Assembly (NCBI GenBank): GCA_913055605.1
Contig: CAJXKJ010000006.1
Coordinates: 27,441 to 91,440, forward strand
Source: an uncultured Euryhalocaulis sp.
GTDB lineage: Bacteria; Pseudomonadota; Alphaproteobacteria; Caulobacterales; Maricaulaceae
DNA: 64,000 bases
Reading direction: 5' to 3'
Shown: piece after piece, positions 1 to 8,131 of the stretch
How the letters are laid out: each line of letters starts with the position of its first letter
Numbering within the stretch: position 1 is the stretch's first letter
The notes under the pieces: generated by a model
Told to the model about the DNA's origin: nothing
Database searches by the model: none
The model's input: only the letters and a program-made list of their open reading frames with translations
Made by a program: the position numbers and the translations under genes

Positions 1-452
1 CGCCGCCGGGCGCGGTCGTCCTGCGCAGCGACCAGATCCGCAAAGCCCTGGCCGGGGTCGGCGAGACCGAGCGGATGCCCGAGGCGTCCTATACGCGCGC
101 GGCGTCGGACCGCGTCTATGCGGAGCTGCGGCGCCGCGCCGGGACGATTCTGCGCGCCGGCCATTCGGTCGTCGCGGACGCGGTGCACGGGCGGGACGAG
201 GAGCGCGATGCGATCGGAGCGACGGCGCGCGCGGCCGGGGCGGCCTTCGCCGGGGTGTGGATCACCGCGCCGCCCGGCGTCCTGAAATCCCGGGCCGCGG
301 CGCGCAGCGGCGACGCCTCGGACGCCACACCCGAGATCGTGGAGCGCCAGCTGCGGACGCTGTCCGAGCCGGCGCGATGGACGCATATCGATAATTCCGG
401 CGCGGTCGAGGACGCCGTGCGGGGCGCCCTCGCCGTGCTCGACGCCGACTAA
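1..452 (+). CDS. AAA-type ATPase/kinase domain protein, 5'-truncated by window edge
   Basis: The reading frame is open from base 3 and ends with TAA at 450-452, so only the last ~150 residues are visible and the true start lies outside the window. The visible part begins just after the expected P-loop with PPGAVVLRSDQIRKAL, where the SD-IRK pattern is typical of the small P-loop kinase domain (COG0645) that is often fused to an aminoglycoside-phosphotransferase-like domain. Later elements such as VVADAVHG and the R-rich lid (SRAAARSGDASDAT) fit that domain. The substrate cannot be stated. It converges on the phasin gene with a 9-bp gap. Moderate confidence in family, low in function. Confidence 0.6.
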   Translation, partial: PPGAVVLRSDQIRKALAGVGETERMPEASYTRAASDRVYAELRRRAGTILRAGHSVVADAVHGRDEERDAIGATARAAGAAFAGVWITAPPGVLKSRAAARSGDASDATPEIVERQLRTLSEPARWTHIDNSGAVEDAVRGALAVLDAD

Positions 453-461
453 AGCGAGGCC

Positions 462-929
462 TCAGACTGCGGCGTCCGCCGCCGCTTTGCGCGGACTGGC
501 CGGCTTTTCCGCCGGAGCGTCCGGCTCAGGCGCGGCGCCGGTCATGCCCAGTTCGGAGACCGGCTCCATGCTGGCCACGGCGTCCACCGTCTCGGCAGCG
601 GCGTTGGCGCCCATATTGAGCATGCGCGAGGTCTGGTCGGCATAGTCGCGCGCCGCCTCGCCCAGGAAATCGGCCTGGGCGCGGCAGACGTCGGAGAGCG
701 ATCGGCAGCCGGAGATCGCCTTTACGGCCTCCACGTCCTTCTTCATCCGCCCGCTGATGAAATTGCTGAGCTCCTGCCCCATGCCGAGCGCGCCCTGCAG
801 CATTGCCTGCCCGGCGGTCTGCGCGATCTCGAAATTCTTGCCGGTCATCTCACTCAGCACGCCCAGCTGGCTTCCCGGATCGGAAAACCATGCGGCGTAT
901 TGCGCATCCGTCTTCGGCGTTTTTGCCAT
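462..929 (-). CDS. phasin family protein
   Basis: 155-residue protein with a helical, Ala/Met-rich middle (AMLQGALGMGQELSNFISGRMKKD) and a PEPVSELGM-like proline/alanine tail, as in alphaproteobacterial phasins (Phasin_2 type), which coat polyhydroxyalkanoate granules. The frame extends upstream to 1013, but ATG at 929 (MAKTPKTDAQ) is preceded by an AGGAGA ribosome site 6 bases away, so I chose it. A perfect TTTGA-N6-TCAAA box sits about 62 bp upstream of this ATG, suggesting induction by FixK/FNR under low oxygen, when carbon storage is common. Family assignment is by pattern recognition; granule binding is inferred. Confidence 0.75.
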   Translation of the reverse strand: MAKTPKTDAQYAAWFSDPGSQLGVLSEMTGKNFEIAQTAGQAMLQGALGMGQELSNFISGRMKKDVEAVKAISGCRSLSDVCRAQADFLGEAARDYADQTSRMLNMGANAAAETVDAVASMEPVSELGMTGAAPEPDAPAEKPASPRKAAADAAV

Positions 930-984
930 CTCTGTCTCCTGGGTCCGATGTCCGGGCAGATTAACCGCGCGCGCGCCCATGCCT

Positions 985-998
985 TTGACGGGGATCAA
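985..998. promoter_or_regulatory. FixK/FNR-type box upstream of phasin gene
   Basis: TTGACGGGGATCAA, flanked by one more T and A to give a perfect TTTGA-N6-TCAAA dyad at 984-999. Its centre is about 62 bp upstream of the phasin start, an activating distance for Crp/FNR-family proteins. A fixK-like gene is in this window. The match is direct; regulation is inferred. Confidence 0.7.
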
Positions 999-1025
999 AC
1001 CCGCCGCAGGCAAACGGACGCTCCC

Positions 1026-1490
1026 TCAGCCCTCCCCGCCGGCCAGGCGCCGCTCGATCTCGTCCAGCGGCAGATGCACCAGATCCTTGGTGACCTGCAC
1101 GGTCTGTCCGGTCTGGCCGGCCGAGGCCGGCATGCGCCGGCGCAGCTCGGCAAGGAATTCCGGCGGGGCGGTCAGCAGGACGGGCGCGGGGTCCAGAAAG
1201 GCGGCGGCCACCTCGGCGGCGAACGCCGCCTCGGCCTCGCGGTGGCGGTCCGTCTGCTCCACGGCGCTGCGCTGTCCGCCGGACTGCAGACGCCCGGGGC
1301 GGTCCGTCGCCTGATCGCGCGCGGGCGGATTGTCCGGCGCCTCCAGCACCCGCTCGATGCGCAGGTTCAGGACGTCCGCCTCGCCCTCATTGACCAGGAG
1401 CAGCGCCTTGCGCGCATCCGCGACGACGATGCGCGCCGCGTTCGGAATCCGCACCGGCGCAATCCCGGCTGAATGGCGTGCGTGGCTCAT
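1026..1490 (-). CDS. host attachment family protein
   Basis: 154-residue protein of the family called 'protein required for attachment to host cells' (Host_attach, PF10116), recognised from ARIVVADARKALLL near the N-terminus, the central NPPARDQATDRPGR block, an EAAFAAEVAA helix and the C-terminal TKDLVHLPLDEIERRL ending. The name comes from an Agrobacterium study; the biochemical role is not established, and members are often found in FixK/stress regulons. The start at 1490 is preceded by GGAGGA 5 bases away; a longer frame to 1739 is probably spurious. A TTGAG-N4-ATCAA box lies at 1621-1634 between this gene and the divergent ABC operon, 137 bp from this start. Confidence 0.75.
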   Translation of the reverse strand: MSHARHSAGIAPVRIPNAARIVVADARKALLLVNEGEADVLNLRIERVLEAPDNPPARDQATDRPGRLQSGGQRSAVEQTDRHREAEAAFAAEVAAAFLDPAPVLLTAPPEFLAELRRRMPASAGQTGQTVQVTKDLVHLPLDEIERRLAGGEG

Positions 1491-1620
1491 CGTTCCTCCG
1501 GCCTCAAAGCTGCGTCCCCCCCGTCCCTTGTCCGATCCGGCGGGCGGTTCGATCATCGCGGCGCCGGGCGTCTGCGGCTGCGATTCCGGCCGACCATCGC
1601 CCCTGCCGCCGGGCCCGGCT

Positions 1621-1634
1621 TTGAGGCGGATCAA
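1621..1634. promoter_or_regulatory. FixK/FNR-type box between divergent genes
   Basis: TTGAGGCGGATCAA, within a perfect TTTGA-N6-TCAAA dyad at 1620-1635. The centre is about 62 bp upstream of the ABC ATPase start at 1690 and about 137 bp upstream of the host-attachment start at 1490, so it most likely serves the ABC operon and could serve both. Confidence 0.65.
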
Positions 1635-1689
1635 ATAACCGCGACGCGCGCCCGGCAGAATGGCCGGCCCGCCGGCCCGGAGATTCGAA

Positions 1690-2409
1690 ATGGCGACAGC
1701 CGACGCGCCGCTGTGTTTCCGGACGCGGCGCCTGACCAAGATCTATGGCGATGGCGCCACCGCCGTGCATGCGCTGCGCGGCGTCGATCTGGACCTACCG
1801 GAGGGGGAGATGATCGTCCTGCTGGGTCCGTCGGGCAGCGGCAAGTCGACCCTGCTGAACATCCTGGGCGGGCTGGATCACGCCACGTCCGGCGAGTTTC
1901 TGTTCCGGGGCCAGGACATGAGCGAGGCGAAGCAGAGCGCGCTGACCCGGTACCGGCGGCGGCATGTCGGCTTCGTATTCCAGTTCTACAATCTGATGCC
2001 GAGCCTGACCGCGCGGGAGAATGTGGCGCTGGTCACCGAGATCGCGGAGGACCCGATGACGCCCGAGGAGGCGCTCGCCCTGGTCGGGCTGGAGGCGCGG
2101 CTGGACCATTTCCCGGCCCAGCTTTCCGGCGGCGAGCAGCAGCGTGTGGCCATCGCGCGCGCGGTCGCCAAGCGGCCGGAGGTGCTGCTGTGCGACGAGC
2201 CGACCGGCGCGCTGGACAGCGCGACGGGCGTGCGGGTGCTGGAGGCGCTGCAGACGGTCAACGACCAGCTGAACTCCACGACGCTGATCATCACCCATAA
2301 TTCCGGCGTGGCGGACATGGCGCACCGCGTCGTCACGTTTTCGGACGGCCGGATCGGCGAGGTGCGGCAGAACGCGGAGCGCACGCCGCCGCGGGAGCTG
2401 GCCTGGTGA
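1690..2409 (+). CDS. ABC transporter ATP-binding protein (LolD/MacB-type)
   Basis: 239-residue ATPase of the LolD/MacB/FtsE type that powers FtsX-like permeases. Walker [10 protein letters not shown] is at residues 46-54, the Q-loop [18 protein letters not shown] around 95-112, the signature LSGGEQQR at 145-152 and Walker [13 protein letters not shown] from 165. [18 protein letters not shown] and ENVALV are hallmarks of this group. Start 1690 has a GGAG site 8 bases upstream; the frame could begin at 1660, where no ribosome site is seen. It overlaps the permease gene by 4 bases (GTGA), so the two are co-translated. The substrate is unknown. A FixK-like box 62 bp upstream suggests low-oxygen induction. 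Confidence 0.9.
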   Translation: MATADAPLCFRTRRLTKIYGDGATAVHALRGVDLDLPEGEMIVLLGPSGSGKSTLLNILGGLDHATSGEFLFRGQDMSEAKQSALTRYRRRHVGFVFQFYNLMPSLTARENVALVTEIAEDPMTPEEALALVGLEARLDHFPAQLSGGEQQRVAIARAVAKRPEVLLCDEPTGALDSATGVRVLEALQTVNDQLNSTTLIITHNSGVADMAHRVVTFSDGRIGEVRQNAERTPPRELAW

Positions 2410-4793
2410 GCCGGCGCCGCCTTGTCCTGCTGCGGGCGACCGACCGCAAGCTGCTGCGCGATTTGCGCGCGATGTGGCTGCAGGCGCTGGCCATCGCGCT
2501 GGTGATCGGCGCGGGCGTGTCGGTCCACCTGCTGGCGGTGGGGATGCTGTCCTCCCTGGAGCAGACGCGCGACGCCTATTACGAGCGGCACCGCTTCGCC
2601 CATGTCTGGGCGCCGGTGGTCCGGGCGCCGGAAAACCTGATGCCCCGCCTGCGCGGGATCGACGGGGTGCAGGCGGTGGAGACGCGGGTGCGCGCGCCGG
2701 CGCTGTTCGACCTGGACGATATGAGCGAGCCGGCGAGCGGCGAGGTCCTGTCCCTGCCCGACGGGCGGGAGCCGCATGTGAACCGGCTCTATCTGGCGGA
2801 GGGCCACCTGCCGGCGCCCGGCCGGCGGGACGAGGCGGTGCTGCTGGACAGTTTCGCCGCGGCGCACGGGCTGGAGATCGGCGCGCAGGTGCGCGCCACC
2901 ATCCGCGGCGGGCGCGAGACGCTGACCGTGGTCGGCCGCGCCTATTCGCCGGAACATGTCTACGCCATCGCGCCGGGCCAGCTGGTGCCGGACGACCGCC
3001 TGTTCGGCGTCGCCTGGATGTCGCGCGAGGCGCTGGGCGAGATGGCCGGCCAGGGCGGCGCCTTCAACGAAGCCGCGATCCGGCTGATGCGCGGGGTCAG
3101 CGAGGACGCGGTCATCGCCGCGCTCGACGCCCTGCTCGCCCCCTATGGCGCGCCCGGCGCCTATGGCCGCGAAGACCAGCTGTCCGACGCTTTCCTGACG
3201 AGCGAGCTGGAGCAGCTGGAAACCATGGGCGCCATCCTGCCCCCGATCTTCCTGGCGGTGGCGGCGTTTCTGGTGAACGTGGTGGTCGCCCGGCTGATCG
3301 CGACGGAGCGCAGCGCCATCGGCCTGATGAAGGCGTTCGGATATTCCGACCGGGCGGTGATCCTGCACTATCTGAAATTCGTGGCGGCCATCGCCGCGAT
3401 CGGCGTGGCCGTCGGCGTTGCCGTCGGGGTGTGGCTGGGGCGCGGCATGGCCGGGCTGTATGCCGACTACTACAAATTCCCTTTCCTCGTGTTCCAGGCC
3501 GACGCGCGCGACTATCTGCTGGCCATCGGCGTGGCGACGCTCGCGGTGTGCGGCAGCGCGATGATCTCGGTCCGCCGCGCGGCGCGGCTGGCCCCGGCCG
3601 AGGCGATGACGCCGCCGCCCCCGCCGGACTATTCGCGGGCGCTCGGCTCGCGGATCACCGCCTGGACGATGCTGGACCAGCAATCGCGCATGATCCTGCG
3701 CCAGATCACGCGCTGGCCCGGCCGGGCCGCGTTCACCGCCATCGGCGTGGCGACGTCCGGCGCGCTGCTGATCGGCACGCTGTTCTTCACCGACTCCATG
3801 GAGGTGATGACGGCCTCCTATTTCAATCTGGCGAACCGGTACGACCTCGCCGCCAGCTTCGTGGAGCCCCGAGGGCGCACCGCCTATTACAGCCTGGCCC
3901 AGGCGCCCGGCGTGGTGGCGGCCGAGCCCTATCGCGTGGTGTCCGCCCGCCTGCGCAACGGCAACCGGGAGGAACGGGCGGCGCTGACCGGCGCGCCGCC
4001 GGAAGCGCAACTCTCCCGCCTGCTCGATTCCAGCGGACGCTCCATCACGCCGCCGCCGGGCGGGCTGGTGCTGTCGCGCGATCTGGCGATCAAGCTGGAC
4101 ATCGCGGCGGGCGAGACGCTGGAGATCGAAATCACCGAGGGAAGGCGGCCGACCGTGCATATCCCGGTGGCGCGCGTGGTCACCACGCTGATCGGATCCG
4201 CCGCGACGATGGAGATCGAGGATCTGAACGCGCTGCTGCGCGAGGGGCCGGTCGTGTCCGGGGTCAACATGATCGTGGATTCCAGCCGGCTGGACGCGCT
4301 GTACGCGGACCTGAAGGCGGCGCCGGGGGTGGCGGGCGTCTCGCTGCACCGGCTGGCGGAGCGCAATTTCCGCGAGCTGATGGACCAGAATATGGGCCGC
4401 AACATCCTGATCTATACCGGCTTCGCCGCGGTGATCGCCGCGGGCGTGGTCTATAATAGCGTGCGCATCTCACTGGCCGAGCGGGAGCGGGAGCTGGCCT
4501 CCCTCCGGGTGCTCGGATTCACGCGGGGCGAGGTGTCCTACATCCTGCTGGGCGAGATCGCGCTGCTGACCGTGGCCGCGCTGCCGGCGGGCGCTCTGGG
4601 CGGCGCGGCGCTGGCGAGGTTCCTCGCCTCCGCGATGAGTTCGGACCTGTACCGCCTGCCTTTTATCATTCGCCCGGGCACGTTCGGGTTCGCCGGAGCG
4701 GTGGTGCTGTTCGTCGCGGCGGCGTCGGGCTTGATCGTCCGACGGCGGCTGGACCGGATCGATATCGTCGCGGTGCTGAAGACGCGCGAATAG
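2406..4793 (+). CDS. FtsX-like ABC permease, double-domain
   Basis: 795-residue membrane protein with a GTG start inside the ATPase stop codon. A first membrane helix lies at about residues 21-45, followed by a large periplasmic domain and an FtsX-type membrane block at about 270-400 ([20 protein letters not shown] motif). A second helix at ~440, a second periplasmic domain and a second FtsX block at about 660-790 ([20 protein letters not shown]) follow. This duplicated arrangement is seen in putative lipid/macrolide-type exporters that work from the periplasm rather than as classic channels. With the ATPase and the HlyD-like adaptor it forms a tripartite ABC system; no outer-membrane protein gene is adjacent. 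Confidence 0.88.
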   Translation: MSRRRLVLLRATDRKLLRDLRAMWLQALAIALVIGAGVSVHLLAVGMLSSLEQTRDAYYERHRFAHVWAPVVRAPENLMPRLRGIDGVQAVETRVRAPALFDLDDMSEPASGEVLSLPDGREPHVNRLYLAEGHLPAPGRRDEAVLLDSFAAAHGLEIGAQVRATIRGGRETLTVVGRAYSPEHVYAIAPGQLVPDDRLFGVAWMSREALGEMAGQGGAFNEAAIRLMRGVSEDAVIAALDALLAPYGAPGAYGREDQLSDAFLTSELEQLETMGAILPPIFLAVAAFLVNVVVARLIATERSAIGLMKAFGYSDRAVILHYLKFVAAIAAIGVAVGVAVGVWLGRGMAGLYADYYKFPFLVFQADARDYLLAIGVATLAVCGSAMISVRRAARLAPAEAMTPPPPPDYSRALGSRITAWTMLDQQSRMILRQITRWPGRAAFTAIGVATSGALLIGTLFFTDSMEVMTASYFNLANRYDLAASFVEPRGRTAYYSLAQAPGVVAAEPYRVVSARLRNGNREERAALTGAPPEAQLSRLLDSSGRSITPPPGGLVLSRDLAIKLDIAAGETLEIEITEGRRPTVHIPVARVVTTLIGSAATMEIEDLNALLREGPVVSGVNMIVDSSRLDALYADLKAAPGVAGVSLHRLAERNFRELMDQNMGRNILIYTGFAAVIAAGVVYNSVRISLAERERELASLRVLGFTRGEVSYILLGEIALLTVAALPAGALGGAALARFLASAMSSDLYRLPFIIRPGTFGFAGAVVLFVAAASGLIVRRRLDRIDIVAVLKTRE

Positions 4794-4797
4794 GGAC

Positions 4798-6000
4798 ATG
4801 ATGGTGAAGCTGAATTTCCGCATCGTTTTCTGGACCGCCGTGACGGTGATCGTCGGGGCGGCGCTGGTCTTTGCCTTCCGCCCCACCCCGCTTCTGGTCG
4901 ATGTGGCGGAGGTTGCGCGCGGGGGCATGACGGTGAGCGTGCGGGACGAGGTGCGCGCGCGGGTGCGCGACGTGTTTGTCGTGTCCGCGCCCATTGGCGG
5001 TCAGCTGCTGCGCGTCGAGAAGGAGCCGGGAGACCCCGCGCACGCCGGGGAGACGGTGGCGCGCCTGCTGCCGCCAACCTCCGGCTTTCTGGACGCCCGC
5101 TCCCGCGACGAGGCTAACGCCGCGGCGGCGGCGGCCGAAGCGGCGCTGGCCGCAGCGGGCGACCGGGTGCGTCAGGCGAGCGCGGACTACGACCTCGCCG
5201 CCACGGAGGCCGAACGGTTCGAAAGCCTGGCGGAGACTGGCGTGGCGCCGATCGCGACGCGCGACCGCGCCCGGCGGGATCTGCGCGCGGCGGAGGCCGC
5301 GCTGGCCGCGGCGCGGGCCGAAAGCCGCGTGCGGGAGGCCGAACTGGCGGCCGCGCGCGCCCGGCTGGCCGGCCCGAACGCGGACGGCGGCGGCGCGATC
5401 CTGGAGATCGCCGCGCCGGTTTCCGGCAAGGTGCTGCGCGTCACGCAGGAGAGCGAGGCGGTGGTCGCGCCCGGCGCGCCGATCCTGGAGATCGGAGACC
5501 TGGCCGATCTGGAGATCATCGCCGAGCTGCTGTCCAGCGACGCGGCGCGCGTGCAGGACGGCGCCGATGCGGCGATCGAGAACTGGGGCGGCGAGCCCGA
5601 TCCGCTGGCCGGCCGGGTGCGCCGGGTGGAGCCGTCGGGCTTCACCAAAATCTCCGCGCTCGGCGTCGAGGAGCAGCGCGTCAATGTGCTGATCGATCTG
5701 GAGGACCCGGCCGCCGCCGCGGAGGCGGGCCTGGGCGACGGCTGGCGCGCGGACGTGGCGATCACGCTGTGGCGGGGCGAGGACGTGCTGCAGGCGCCGG
5801 TGTCCGCCCTGTTCCGGGACGGCGAGCAGTGGGCGACCTTCCGCGTGGAGAACGGCCGCGCGCGTCTGCGCCCGGTCCGGATCGGCCGGGACAATGGCGA
5901 GGTCGCCGAAGTGCTGGACGGGCTGGAGGCCGGCGACCGGCTGATCCTGTATCCGGGCGAACAGGTGGCGGACGGCGTCCGGGTCGCTTCGCGCGATTAG
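4798..6000 (+). CDS. HlyD-family periplasmic adaptor (membrane fusion protein)
   Basis: 400-residue adaptor. An N-terminal membrane anchor (residues ~8-26, FWTAVTVIVGAALVFAF) is followed by a lipoyl-like half (PIGGQLLRVEKEPGD), an Ala/Glu/Arg-rich hairpin coiled coil at ~100-200, the second lipoyl half (APVSGKVLRVTQESEAVV) and beta-barrel domains ending in ILYPGEQVADGVRV. It lies 4 bases after the permease gene and completes an ABC exporter operon (1690-6000). The second codon is also ATG, so translation may start 3 bases later. The family is certain; the exported compound is unknown. Confidence 0.88.
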   Translation: MMVKLNFRIVFWTAVTVIVGAALVFAFRPTPLLVDVAEVARGGMTVSVRDEVRARVRDVFVVSAPIGGQLLRVEKEPGDPAHAGETVARLLPPTSGFLDARSRDEANAAAAAAEAALAAAGDRVRQASADYDLAATEAERFESLAETGVAPIATRDRARRDLRAAEAALAAARAESRVREAELAAARARLAGPNADGGGAILEIAAPVSGKVLRVTQESEAVVAPGAPILEIGDLADLEIIAELLSSDAARVQDGADAAIENWGGEPDPLAGRVRRVEPSGFTKISALGVEEQRVNVLIDLEDPAAAAEAGLGDGWRADVAITLWRGEDVLQAPVSALFRDGEQWATFRVENGRARLRPVRIGRDNGEVAEVLDGLEAGDRLILYPGEQVADGVRVASRD

Positions 6001-6036
6001 AGCCGCGACCGGGGCCGCCGGGCCACATCAGCGGAC

Positions 6037-6050
6037 ATGACACGGATCAA
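6037..6050. promoter_or_regulatory. FixK/FNR-like box upstream of sqr
   Basis: ATGACACGGATCAA, which keeps TGA-N6-TCAA of the consensus but has A instead of T at the outer left position. The centre is about 78 bp upstream of the sqr ATG. It is weaker than the boxes at 985, 1621 and 14588. Confidence 0.5.
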
Positions 6051-6121
6051 AGTCCGCCGCGCCGCGGCGGGTAGGATTCTGTCGCCAGGGGCCGAGAGCC
6101 CGCAGGCGGGAGGATTCAGCC

Positions 6122-7417
6122 ATGGCGCATATCGTGATTGTCGGAGCGGGAATCGGCGGCGTTCCCATGGCGCTGGAGATGCGGGGCCGGCTGGGCAAGC
6201 CGCACCGGGTCACCATGGTGGCGGACACGCCCACATTCCATTTCACGCCGTCCAACCCCTGGGTCGCGGTGGGCTGGCGGAAGCCGGCCCAGATCAAGGT
6301 CCCCCTCGCCCCGATGCTGAAGCGGCGCGGGATCGAGTTCGTGCAGCAGCGCGTGACCAAAGTGCTGCCCGATCAGAACCGGCTGGACCTCGCGGACGGG
6401 CAGACCCTCGCCTACGACTATCTGGTCATCGCCACCGGCCCGGAACTGGCGTTCGACGAGATCGAGGGGCTGGGGCCGCATGGCGGCCACACCCATTCGG
6501 TCTGCCATGTCGACCATGCCGACTCCGCCTATGACGGCTGGCTGGAGTTTCTGGACAATCCCGGCCCGATCGTGGTCGGCGCGGTTCAGGGCGCGTCCTG
6601 TTTCGGCCCGGCCTATGAGTTCGCCTTCATCATGGACACCGAGCTGCGGCGGCGGAAGCTGCGCGACCGGGTCCCGATGACCTTCGTGACGTCCGAGCCC
6701 TATATCGGCCATCTGGGCCTGGACGGGGTCGGCGACACGAAAGGGCTTCTGGAAAGCGAGCTGCGCCAGCGGCACATCTCCTTCATCACCTCGGCCCGGG
6801 TCGCCAAGGTCGGCGCCGACGCTATGACGGTGGAGGAAGTGGGCGCCGGCGGCGAAGTGACCGCCACGCACGACCTGCCCTTCAGCTACGCGATGATGCT
6901 GCCGGCGTTCCGGGGCGTGGAGGCCGTGCGCGGGGTCGAGGGGCTGAGCAATCCGAAGGGGTTCGTGCTGGTCGACAAGACCCAGCGCAACGCGGCCTAC
7001 GGCAATATCTTTGCCATCGGCGTGTGCATCGCGATCCCGCCGATGGGCCAGTATCCGGTGCCGGTCGGCGTGCCGAAGACGGGCTTCATGATCGAATCCA
7101 TGGTCCGCGCCACGGCGGACAATATCGCCGCCCTGATCGAGGGGCGCGAGGCGACGCACGAGGCGACTTGGAACGCGGTCTGCCTGGCCGATTTCGGCGA
7201 CGAGGGCGTGGCCTTCGTAGCCATGCCGCAAATCCCGCCGCGCAACGTGAACTGGGCCAGCCAGGGCAAATGGGTGCATCTGGCCAAGATCGCGTTCGAG
7301 AAATTCTTCCTGAACAAGGTGCGCCGCGGCGTGGCCGAGCCGTTCTATGAGCGCTTGGCGCTGGACGTCATGGGCGTGACCAAGACGCGCAAGCGCGCCG
7401 CGGAAAAGGCCGGCTGA
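6122..7417 (+). CDS. sqr: sulfide:quinone oxidoreductase
   Basis: 431-residue FAD protein that would oxidise sulfide to sulfur/polysulfide and pass electrons to the quinone pool on the cytoplasmic membrane. The N-terminal dinucleotide fold is VIVGAGIGGVPMAL (residues 5-18). Cys128 (SVCHVDHA), Cys160 (QGASCFGPAYEF) and Cys354 (NAVCLADFGDEG) coincide with the three conserved redox cysteines of SQR (128, 160 and 356 in the Acidithiobacillus enzyme). The C-terminal FEKFFL amphipathic helix fits membrane attachment. The start has a GGGAGG site 7 bases upstream. It is a single-gene unit converging on the PPOX gene, preceded by a FixK-like box. A related flavoprotein dehydrogenase is the alternative, but the cysteine pattern favours SQR. 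Confidence 0.88.
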   Translation: MAHIVIVGAGIGGVPMALEMRGRLGKPHRVTMVADTPTFHFTPSNPWVAVGWRKPAQIKVPLAPMLKRRGIEFVQQRVTKVLPDQNRLDLADGQTLAYDYLVIATGPELAFDEIEGLGPHGGHTHSVCHVDHADSAYDGWLEFLDNPGPIVVGAVQGASCFGPAYEFAFIMDTELRRRKLRDRVPMTFVTSEPYIGHLGLDGVGDTKGLLESELRQRHISFITSARVAKVGADAMTVEEVGAGGEVTATHDLPFSYAMMLPAFRGVEAVRGVEGLSNPKGFVLVDKTQRNAAYGNIFAIGVCIAIPPMGQYPVPVGVPKTGFMIESMVRATADNIAALIEGREATHEATWNAVCLADFGDEGVAFVAMPQIPPRNVNWASQGKWVHLAKIAFEKFFLNKVRRGVAEPFYERLALDVMGVTKTRKRAAEKAG

Positions 7418-7430
7418 TCCGGCGGGCCGG

Positions 7431-7901
7431 TCAGGCCAGCGCACCGCCGGGCTCGGCGACCGTCAGTTCGCAATGGCCGAAGCCCTGGGCGTAATCCAGG
7501 ACGGAGATCGCAACCGGATCGACCCGGACCAGCGCCGTATCCGGCGGCGGGCCGGCCTGCGCCACCGCCGCCGCCTGCGGGAATTTGGCGAACATCATCG
7601 CGCCGACCCGCTCGATCTCCGCCGGGTCGGATAGGACCGTCGCCAGTCCGCCGAGCGAGACGCCGGTGATCGTATCCCAGCTGTCGTAAGGCAGGGTGAT
7701 CGCGGCCGAGACTTTCGGGTCGCGCCTGATGTTGCGCAGCTTTTGGGATTCCGCGCCGCAGCCGAAATACAGGGCCAGCCCGTCATTGACGAAGCTGACC
7801 ACCGTCGCCTGCGGGAACCCGTCCGCGCGATTGGTCGCCAGCGTCATGTCGGCGGCGCCGGACAGGATTGAAAGGATCTGCTCGCGCGTCGCCACATCCA
7901 T
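7431..7901 (-). CDS. pyridoxamine 5'-phosphate oxidase-like flavin/F420-type protein
   Basis: 156-residue split-barrel protein. The region LATNRADGFPQATVVSFVNDGLALYFGC is the classic pyridoxamine-phosphate-oxidase-like start, followed by SQKLRNIRRDPKVSAAI. The start at 7901 has a GGGGAGGA site; a longer frame to 8048 overlaps the neighbour and is unlikely. It is the last gene of a seven-gene minus-strand operon (13942 to 7431). The cofactor and substrate are unknown; members bind FMN, F420 or haem and some reduce small molecules. Confidence 0.75.
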   Translation of the reverse strand: MDVATREQILSILSGAADMTLATNRADGFPQATVVSFVNDGLALYFGCGAESQKLRNIRRDPKVSAAITLPYDSWDTITGVSLGGLATVLSDPAEIERVGAMMFAKFPQAAAVAQAGPPPDTALVRVDPVAISVLDYAQGFGHCELTVAEPGGALA

Positions 7902-7927
7902 CGTGGTTCCTCCCCTGCCCTTGCGTG

Positions 7928-8131
7928 TCAGCCGAAAGCGCCGCCGCGCGGCGCGCCGAGCGCGCGATAGATCATCGCCGCCGGGCAGAAACCGGTGAAG
8001 CTGGACTGGACGAGATTGGCCCCGACAAAGGCGGCCAGCAGCAGCCACCAGTCCGAGCCGATCCAGGCGAAAACCAGAGACACGAGGATCAGGATCCCCG
8101 CTGTCAGGGTGACCAGACGTCCTACGGTCAT
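7928..8131 (-). CDS. small YgaP-like/DUF2892 membrane protein
   Basis: 67 residues with two hydrophobic helices (residues ~7-24 and 28-44) and the motif SSFTGFCPAAMIYRALG, typical of the YgaP-type transmembrane domain (DUF2892, PF11127), which in other bacteria is fused to a rhodanese. Here it stands alone. Its ATG overlaps the stop of the RND pump gene (ATGA), showing translational coupling. The conserved Cys in GFCP is present. The family is associated with sulfur or low-oxygen stress; the role is not known. Confidence 0.8.
   Translation of the reverse strand: MTVGRLVTLTAGILILVSLVFAWIGSDWWLLLAAFVGANLVQSSFTGFCPAAMIYRALGAPRGGAFG

Noticed and set aside
1986..4349. Long minus-strand reading frame of 787 codons opposite the ABC permease gene
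   Set aside because: It is a GC-driven shadow of genuine plus-strand genes with FtsX and ATPase motifs. The product is Arg/His/Gln-rich, and no ribosome site or family motif is visible.
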